Shown: positions 33,625 through 37,168 of the stretch, piece after piece
How the letters are laid out: each line of letters starts with the position of its first letter
Position numbering within the stretch: position 1 is the stretch's first letter
Assembly: GCA_021802945.1 (NCBI GenBank)
Contig: JAJZRE010000022.1
Location: forward strand, 1-37,168
DNA length: 37,168 nucleotides
Direction of reading: 5' to 3'
From: Pseudomonadota bacterium
GTDB taxonomy: Bacteria; Pseudomonadota; Gammaproteobacteria; Burkholderiales; Thiobacillaceae
Notes under the pieces: generated by a model
Database searches by the model: none
What the model saw: the letters and a program-made list of their open reading frames with translations, nothing else
What the model was told of the DNA's origin: nothing
Translations under genes and position numbers: made by a program

Positions 33625-34704
33625 ATGCTCTACCGCCGCGCACTGACCCGCGAGATGGCCCTCACCACCGGCGCCGTGCTGACGGTGCTGATCGCGATCG
33701 CGCTGGTGGTGCTGTTCATCCGCCTGCTCGGCGACGTGGCGCGCGGCGAGCTCGCCAATGAGGCGGTATTCGCCTTTCTCGGGTTCTCGCTGCTGTATTT
33801 CTTGCCGGTGTTGATGACGATATCGCTGTTTGCCGGCGTACTGCTGCCCTTGTCGCGCATGTGGCGAGACAGCGAAATGGTCATCTGGTTCAATGCCGGC
33901 CTCTCGCTCGCGCAATGGATGCGGCCGGTGCTGACGTTCGCTGTTCCTTTGTCGCTGGTCATCCTGCTGCTTACCCTGGTTCTCAATCCCTGGGCACAGA
34001 CCAAGAAATACGAGTATCGCCAGGATCTGCGCAGCCGCAGCGAGAGTTCGCTGATCGCCCCCGGCCTGTTTGCCGAATCGGCTGAGGGGCAGCGCGTCTA
34101 TTACGTGGAGTCGCTGAACCCGCTGACCGGGATCGTGCGCAACGTCTTCATGCAGTCCCGGATCGACGGTCAGCTCGGGCTGGTGGTGGCGCGCGAAGGC
34201 AATTACATCCAGCGGCCCGACGGTTCGCGCTATCTGGTGTTCAGGGATGGGCGCCGCTATGAAGGCACGCCCGGCCAGCTTGACTACCGCATCGTGCAGT
34301 TCGAGCGATACTGGATGCGGCTCGATCCGGTTCCCGTGACGGGCAAGGATACCGGTATCCGCCAGGCGCCCCTGAACGAACTGCTGGCCGACAAGACGCC
34401 GCCGGCGCGGGCCGAACTGCTGTGGCGCGTGGGGGTGCCGATTTCGGCGCTCATCCTTGCCGTCATGGCCATTCCGATCAGTTTCGTCAACACGCGGGCA
34501 CGCCGCTCCTACGGACTGCTGATCGCGCTGCTGCTGTACTTCGTCTACAACAACCTGCTGTCGTTGACGCAGGCCTGGGTGGCGCAGGGCAAGCTCAACC
34601 CGTGGGGCGGGATGCTGGCGTCGCACCTGGTGATGCTGTTGGCCGTGGTCGTATTGTTCTACCTGCGCACCCGTCAATTCGCGCCGCGCAGGAAACGCGC
34701 ATGA
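33625..34704 (+). CDS. lptF: LPS export ABC transporter permease LptF
   Basis: LptF and LptG form the permease that drives lipopolysaccharide to the cell surface with the ATPase LptB. The protein of about 359 residues has membrane helices at about 15-35, 50-75 and 95-120. A periplasmic beta-jellyroll follows (about 130-250), and three more helices lie near 265-350. MLYRRALTREMALTTGAVL is the typical opening. The open frame extends far upstream, but the ATG at 33625 fits the family start. It overlaps lptG by 4 bases. Length and layout are normal. Confidence 0.95.
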   Translation: MLYRRALTREMALTTGAVLTVLIAIALVVLFIRLLGDVARGELANEAVFAFLGFSLLYFLPVLMTISLFAGVLLPLSRMWRDSEMVIWFNAGLSLAQWMRPVLTFAVPLSLVILLLTLVLNPWAQTKKYEYRQDLRSRSESSLIAPGLFAESAEGQRVYYVESLNPLTGIVRNVFMQSRIDGQLGLVVAREGNYIQRPDGSRYLVFRDGRRYEGTPGQLDYRIVQFERYWMRLDPVPVTGKDTGIRQAPLNELLADKTPPARAELLWRVGVPISALILAVMAIPISFVNTRARRSYGLLIALLLYFVYNNLLSLTQAWVAQGKLNPWGGMLASHLVMLLAVVVLFYLRTRQFAPRRKRA

Positions 34705-35774
34705 GACTGCTCGCGCGCTACCTGGGCGGGCAGGTGCTGGTTGCAGCGGGCTTCGTGCTGCTGGCGCTGCTGGTGCTGTTTGCATTTTTCGACGTGATCC
34801 AGGAACTGGGCAGCCTGGGCCGCAACCATTACGGCCTCGGCCAGGCTGCGGTGGTGGTGATGCTCAATGTCCCCGGGCATCTGTATGAAATCCTGCCGGT
34901 GGCGGCCCTGATCGGGACGTTGTTCGCCTTGTCGCGGCTGGTCGGCAATTCCGAATATGCGGTGATGCGCGTGTCGGGCCTGTCGAACTGGCGCGTGGCG
35001 GGCTATTTCAGCGCAATCGGCGTGCTGCTGTCGCTGCTGGTGCTGGTCATCGGCGAATACGTCGCGCCATGGTCGGAGCAGGCGGCGCAGCGATACAAGT
35101 TGCTGGCCACCCACTCGGTGGTGGCGCAGCAGTTCCGTTCCGGCCTGTGGGTCAAGGATCGCAGTGCGTTCATCAATGTGCGCGAAGTGATGCCCGACAA
35201 TACCCTGCGCGATATCGAAATTTACGGCTTCGACCCCGACGGCAGCCTCGGCTGGATTCGTGCGGCCGCAGAGGCCCACTGGCGCGGCGGATCGACCTGG
35301 GATCTGCAACAGGTGGTGGAAACCCGCTTCGACGCCAACGGCATCCGCGCGACCCGGAGCGCGCACCAGGACTGGCGGTCGGTGCTTACCCCGGACATCC
35401 TCAGCGTGCTGCTGGTGGCACCGGAGAAAATGTCGGCGCGCACCCTGTGGCGCTACGTCGCGCATCTCAAGAAAAATGGCCAGAAGGCCACGCGCTACGA
35501 GCTCGCCCTGTGGTCGAAGTTCATCAGCCCGTTCGTCATCCCGATCATGATGCTGATCGCGATGCCGTTCGCGATCCAGGGGCCGCGCACCGGCGGCACC
35601 AGCAGCAAGATCTTCATCGGCATCCTGGCCGGGCTCGGCTTCCATCTGCTGAGCCGGCTGTTCGGCCACCTGGGCCTGCTGAACGACTGGCCGGTTGTCG
35701 CGGTGTCTGTCCTGCCATTGCTGATTTTCCTCGCCATCGCGCTGATGGGCATCCGGTGGGTGGACCGGCGCTAG
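34701..35774 (+). CDS. lptG: LPS export ABC transporter permease LptG
   Basis: The 357-residue partner of LptF opens MRLLARYLGGQVLVAAGFVLL and shows three N-terminal helices (about 12-118). A periplasmic jellyroll follows (about 130-265), then three C-terminal helices, including the conserved ISPFVIPIMMLIAMPFAI at about 275-292. Its start overlaps the lptF stop as ATGA, so the two subunits are translated together. The stop overlaps the likely GTG start of the next gene. It is complete and full length for the family. Confidence 0.96.
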   Translation: MRLLARYLGGQVLVAAGFVLLALLVLFAFFDVIQELGSLGRNHYGLGQAAVVVMLNVPGHLYEILPVAALIGTLFALSRLVGNSEYAVMRVSGLSNWRVAGYFSAIGVLLSLLVLVIGEYVAPWSEQAAQRYKLLATHSVVAQQFRSGLWVKDRSAFINVREVMPDNTLRDIEIYGFDPDGSLGWIRAAAEAHWRGGSTWDLQQVVETRFDANGIRATRSAHQDWRSVLTPDILSVLLVAPEKMSARTLWRYVAHLKKNGQKATRYELALWSKFISPFVIPIMMLIAMPFAIQGPRTGGTSSKIFIGILAGLGFHLLSRLFGHLGLLNDWPVVAVSVLPLLIFLAIALMGIRWVDRR

Positions 35775-36565
35775 ATTCGTTGCCGAAGCGATTGGCTGCG
35801 TGCCTGCACGCCAGCCAGCCGGAGGACAAGGCGGCTGGCGTGCACGCGTTGCAGGCCGACTGGCTGGCGGGCAGGATCGATCTTGCGGTCGAGGCGTCGC
35901 GCATTCCCATCAACCAGCCGGGGCAACCCGACAAACCCGCGCGCGTTCCCCCACAGAAGGTCCCGCGCCGCCGCGTCGACACCCTGCCTGGCCGCGCCGC
36001 GCTCGTCCATGCGCTGGCGCATATCGAATTCAATGCCATCAACCTGGCGCTCGATGCCGCCCATCGCTATCCGGGCATGCCGGCGGCGTATTACGCCGAC
36101 TGGCTCTCGGTTGCGGACGAGGAAGCACATCACTTCGAACTGCTGAACGCGCATCTGGCGACGCTTGGCCATGTCTACGGCGACTTTCCCGCGCACAACG
36201 GCCTGTGGGACATGGCGCTGAAAACCGCGCACGACCCGCTGGTGCGGATGGCGCTGGTGCCGCGCGTGCTGGAAGCGCGCGGGCTCGACGCCACGCCGCT
36301 CATCGTCGACAAGTTGAAGGCCGTGAAGGACACGCGCATGGTCGAGATTCTTGCCGTGATCGAACGCGACGAGATCGGCCACGTCGCCATCGGCAGCCGC
36401 TGGTTCGGCTGGCTGTGCGAGGCGCGCGGGCTGGATCCCGAGGTGACGTTCCGCCAGTTGCTGGAGGATTACGACGCCCCGCCCCTGAAACCGCCGTTCA
36501 ACCTGGCGGCGCGTCGCAAGGCCGGCTTCAGCGAACCGGAACTGGACTGGCTGGGCGGACTCTAG
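35756..36565 (+). CDS. DUF455 ferritin-like protein
   Basis: The protein of about 270 residues matches the DUF455 family of ferritin-like helical proteins. Candidate metal ligands are in ALAHIEFNAINLALD (about 91-105), VADEEAHHFELLNAH (about 121-135) and IERDEIGHVAIGSRWF (about 202-217), an E...ExxH...ExxH-type arrangement. The best start is uncertain: a GTG at 35756 overlapping lptG by 19 bases, or TTGs at 35780 and 35792. No ATG is available in the relevant stretch. The function of DUF455 proteins is not established, though a diiron or redox role is suggested by the ligands. It follows lptG directly and ends one base from an opposing gene. Confidence 0.82.
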   Translation: MGGPALDSLPKRLAACLHASQPEDKAAGVHALQADWLAGRIDLAVEASRIPINQPGQPDKPARVPPQKVPRRRVDTLPGRAALVHALAHIEFNAINLALDAAHRYPGMPAAYYADWLSVADEEAHHFELLNAHLATLGHVYGDFPAHNGLWDMALKTAHDPLVRMALVPRVLEARGLDATPLIVDKLKAVKDTRMVEILAVIERDEIGHVAIGSRWFGWLCEARGLDPEVTFRQLLEDYDAPPLKPPFNLAARRKAGFSEPELDWLGGL

Positions 36566-36566
36566 C

Positions 36567-37037
36567 TCACAAGCCCAGCGTCGTTGCCGACACGCTGGCC
36601 GGCGCGCGCTGCCACATGGCCTCGAAGCTGTGATTCAACTCAGTCGCGCGGGCGGCATCGTCCTCATGGAGCGCGCCGCGCACCACGGTTTTGTCGGCGC
36701 GCAGCAGCACGCCGTGGCGGTCGGCCACCACGAACGCCTGGTCGGGACGCGGCGCGTCGGGATCGGCCTGACGGATTTCAAGGACATGGCCGAAGTCCCG
36801 CAGCAGCAGCATCAGGCGGGGCTGGTCGCGCGCCACGCGGCTGATGTCGTCGAGCAGAATCTCGATGCGGCGCCCGCCACCCGCCACGCACAGCGCCCGC
36901 AGGGCGGCGAGCCGGGGTGCGTCGTGGAGGTCCAGCAGGCCCAGGTCATGGTCGTACACGCGGAGCTGGCGGTGCGTGCCGGCCAGCAGGGTGTCGAACG
37001 CGGCCCGGAATTCGGATGGGGTCTCAAAGGTATTCAT
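36567..37037 (-). CDS. DUF7931-like protein of unknown function
   Basis: This 156-residue protein has no signal or membrane segment. Its pattern (RQLRVYDHDLGLLDLHDAPR, IEILLDDISRVARDQPRLM, then FVVADRHGVLLRADKTVVRG) resembles the non-catalytic phospholipase-D-like fold of a small betaproteobacterial family that I recall as DUF7931. No HKD motif is visible, so nuclease or lipase activity is not expected. It is convergent with the DUF455 gene, with one base between the stops. Its start overlaps the stop of the gene entering from the right edge. The family name is from memory. Confidence 0.65.
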   Translation of the reverse strand: MNTFETPSEFRAAFDTLLAGTHRQLRVYDHDLGLLDLHDAPRLAALRALCVAGGGRRIEILLDDISRVARDQPRLMLLLRDFGHVLEIRQADPDAPRPDQAFVVADRHGVLLRADKTVVRGALHEDDAARATELNHSFEAMWQRAPASVSATTLGL

Positions 37038-37168
37038 GCAGCGTCGATCTCCAGCCAGCCGGCCGCGTACCAGTCATAAAAACGCTCGCGCAGCGCGGCG
37101 GGCAGGGGCGGGGCGAGGCGGCGCTGGTCGGCCAGTTGCCGCAATGCAGCCGACTCCTCGACTGCGGG
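37034..37168 (-). CDS. C-terminal end of an unidentified protein (cut by the window edge)
   Basis: The last 44 residues of a minus-strand gene are present, ending LRERFYDWYAAGWLEIDAA before TGA. The stop overlaps the next start as ATGA, so the two genes are translationally coupled. The fragment is too short to name. Confidence 0.65.
   Translation of the reverse strand, partial: PAVEESAALRQLADQRRLAPPLPAALRERFYDWYAAGWLEIDAA

Overview
The window (37,168 bp, GC-rich) looks like chromosome of a chemolithotrophic, sulfur-oxidising betaproteobacterium, most like Thiobacillus or relatives. The evidence is a soxXYZAB block without soxCD, a cytoplasmic sulfite dehydrogenase soeABC, a rhd-tusA-dsrE2 sulfur-relay cluster, and a housekeeping end (valS, holC, pepA, lptFG) in the usual proteobacterial order. 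The genus is inferred from gene content and no search was run.

Layout. (1) 29-4241, plus strand: a DsrE-like protein, a class II glutamine amidotransferase, an MFS transporter, a NifS-like cysteine desulfurase and a methyltransferase, tightly packed. (2) 4346-10854, plus strand: a MoxR/BAT aerotolerance-type operon (MoxR ATPase, DUF58, DUF4381, VWA, VWA-TPR fusion, BatD) in which almost every gene overlaps the next. (3) 11025-12258: a chromate transporter gene broken by a 4-bp tandem duplication. (4) 12441-16515, minus strand: soxXYZA, then a strong terminator, then soxB. (5) 16718-18136, minus strand: an M48 BepA-like protease. A 268-bp nested-palindrome (MITE-like) element separates it from moaC. 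(6) 18477-20266, plus strand: moaC, an exported hydrolase-like protein and a TlpA-type thioredoxin. (7) 20525-26647, plus strand: soeABC, rhd, tusA, dsrE2. (8) 26848-28122: an OmpP1/FadL outer-membrane channel. (9) 28273-33495, minus strand: pepA, holC, a hypothetical gene and valS (in transcription order). lptF and lptG diverge from pepA, followed by a DUF455 ferritin-like protein. (10) 36567 to the end, minus strand: two poorly known genes.

How it fits together. SoxAX, SoxYZ and SoxB would oxidise thiosulfate in the periplasm. Without SoxCD the sulfane sulfur is expected to be stored or moved into the cytoplasm. There Rhd, TusA and DsrE2 would carry it as protein persulfide, and SoeABC would oxidise the resulting sulfite and feed the quinone pool. 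MoaC supplies a step of molybdenum cofactor synthesis, which SoeA needs. The cysteine desulfurase and DsrE-like protein at the left edge may also handle persulfide sulfur.

The most unusual structure is just upstream of soeC (24162-24329). It holds two tandem imperfect copies of an ~83-85-bp unit, each with its own ribosome-binding site, an ATG opening a peptide that begins MHPAF like SoeC itself, and a 16-bp inverted repeat. The arms can pair in alternative registers, including with the soeC start region. Other points of note are the nested palindrome next to moaC, internal terminators between soxA/soxB and tusA/dsrE2, and a palindrome over the -10 of the rhd promoter.
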